Part shown: positions 63,514 through 64,000 of the stretch, one piece after another | Numbering within the stretch: position 1 is the stretch's first letter | Layout of the letters: the number at the start of each line of letters is the position of its first letter | Assembly: GCF_004124275.1 (NCBI RefSeq) | Contig: NZ_CP027218.1 | Coordinates: 3,661,501 to 3,725,500 of the forward strand | Origin: Pseudomonas sp. DTU12.3 | GTDB lineage: Bacteria; Pseudomonadota; Gammaproteobacteria; Pseudomonadales; Pseudomonadaceae | Length of the DNA: 64,000 nt | Reading direction: 5' to 3' | Notes under the pieces: model-generated | What the model was told of the DNA's origin: nothing | Databases searched by the model: none | Seen by the model: the letters and a program-made list of their open reading frames with translations, nothing else | Translations under genes and position numbers: made by a program

Positions 63514-64000
63514 ATTGGATCAGATTCTTTTGAGCGCTTGTGAATGGCTGCTTTCGGCCAGAAGCGGACGTTTGCTAGCGGCCGCTACCGGTCAGAAGTA
63601 ATAGCGCACTGAAGCCCCTTCTGTACGTCAATTCCTATTCGTCACCTTCCCACACATGACCTTCCGCTCAATCGGTAAGCTCATCAAAGTAAGCTAGGGT
63701 GGGGCGTGCATATCATCCATTTTTTGCCTCTCGCGACGGACTGAAACCGGCCAGAATCGGCCTTTCATTCACGGGCTGCTTCTTGCGCTTTACAGATGAT
63801 CGAAGACGGCTACGAAATCAGGGTCGATTTAGTTCGGTTGATCGAATTGTTCGGACTGCTTAGCTTCCTAAACCCGCTTGATTCCACCTTATCTCAAGGT
63901 ATTTAGGGTCAGGATCGGAGCCGTCTATACGCGGCCGAAGCTTTCGTCCGGAAAATTTTTGATAATTCGTTTCCGCTAATAGCTGTGATACCACGACTTT
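63514..64000. other. 487-base stretch with no visible gene, dispersed-repeat-like
   Basis: No frame of convincing length or codon use. TGGCTGCTTTCGGCCAGAAG and GCGGACGTT (about 63545-63573) resemble a repeat scattered in proteobacterial genomes. A second, weaker piece (CGGCCAGAATCGGCC, about 63750) follows. The end of the window is AT-richer. Confidence 0.4.

Overview
The window is high-GC chromosomal DNA of a Pseudomonas, most likely of the P. fluorescens/P. koreensis group. This rests on two families of Pseudomonas REP/REPIN repeats between genes, Pseudomonas-typical small families (DUF2790, DUF2986, DUF6124, PLDc_N), many LysR/AraC/TetR/MarR regulators each beside an oxidoreductase or exporter, and short overlapping operons. 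It is an accessory-rich catabolic and transport region. No rRNA, tRNA, CRISPR array, replication origin or complete prophage was seen.

Layout. 1-5.7 kb: end of an AraC/GlxA-type regulator, an alpha/beta hydrolase, an SDR, a LysR regulator, an MFS exporter divergent from a Gfo/Idh/MocA protein. 5.8-9.3 kb: an unknown membrane-anchored protein, then an ECF sigma/anti-sigma pair divergent from a Tat-type metallophosphoesterase and a periplasmic blue-copper protein. The shared promoter region carries two mirror-image ECF-like promoters. 9.3-12.7 kb: a REPIN array interrupted by two inverted copies of one IS110-group element. Each copy sits at a CT dinucleotide inside a REP, and its leader contains segments matching the two sides of that REP, as expected of a bridge RNA. 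The 188 bp between the copies is inverted relative to the array. 12.8-26.7 kb: an EAL phosphodiesterase, TspO, an HSL-type hydrolase, a TetR-controlled tripartite drug pump (fusion protein, MFS pump, outer-membrane lipoprotein), an aldo/keto reductase with a LysR regulator, and small membrane and redox genes including NudK.

26.7-29.3 kb is an AT-richer insert: a DNase I-like (EEP) metallonuclease candidate preceded by a small protein resembling type VI effector-associated proteins, next to the broken end of an outer-membrane barrel gene. 29.4-32.9 kb is a cobalamin-uptake operon: B12 riboswitch, BtuB-like receptor, thioredoxin-like [2Fe-2S] protein and BtuF-like binding protein, all with overlapping stop/start codons. 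33-43.5 kb is mixed: amine oxidoreductase, MocR regulator, PanB paralogue, methyltransferase, hydrolase, plus several gene remnants and three small acidic orphan proteins in AT-richer DNA. 43.6-45.1 kb is an Lrp/LysE divergent exporter pair. 45.2-51.8 kb is a probable organosulfur (sulfonate-type) scavenging cluster: binding protein, GST, AraC regulator, TonB receptor and flavin monooxygenase.

51.8-59.9 kb holds an O-methyltransferase/TetR pair, a MarR/FAD-monooxygenase operon with a clear palindromic operator, GNAT, MsrA, a ChrA-type transporter, an EamA exporter and its likely AraC neighbour. The last 4 kb holds a methyltransferase, two unrecognised genes, a frameshifted HIT gene, a DUF6124 gene with a repeat-rich leader, and non-coding DNA.
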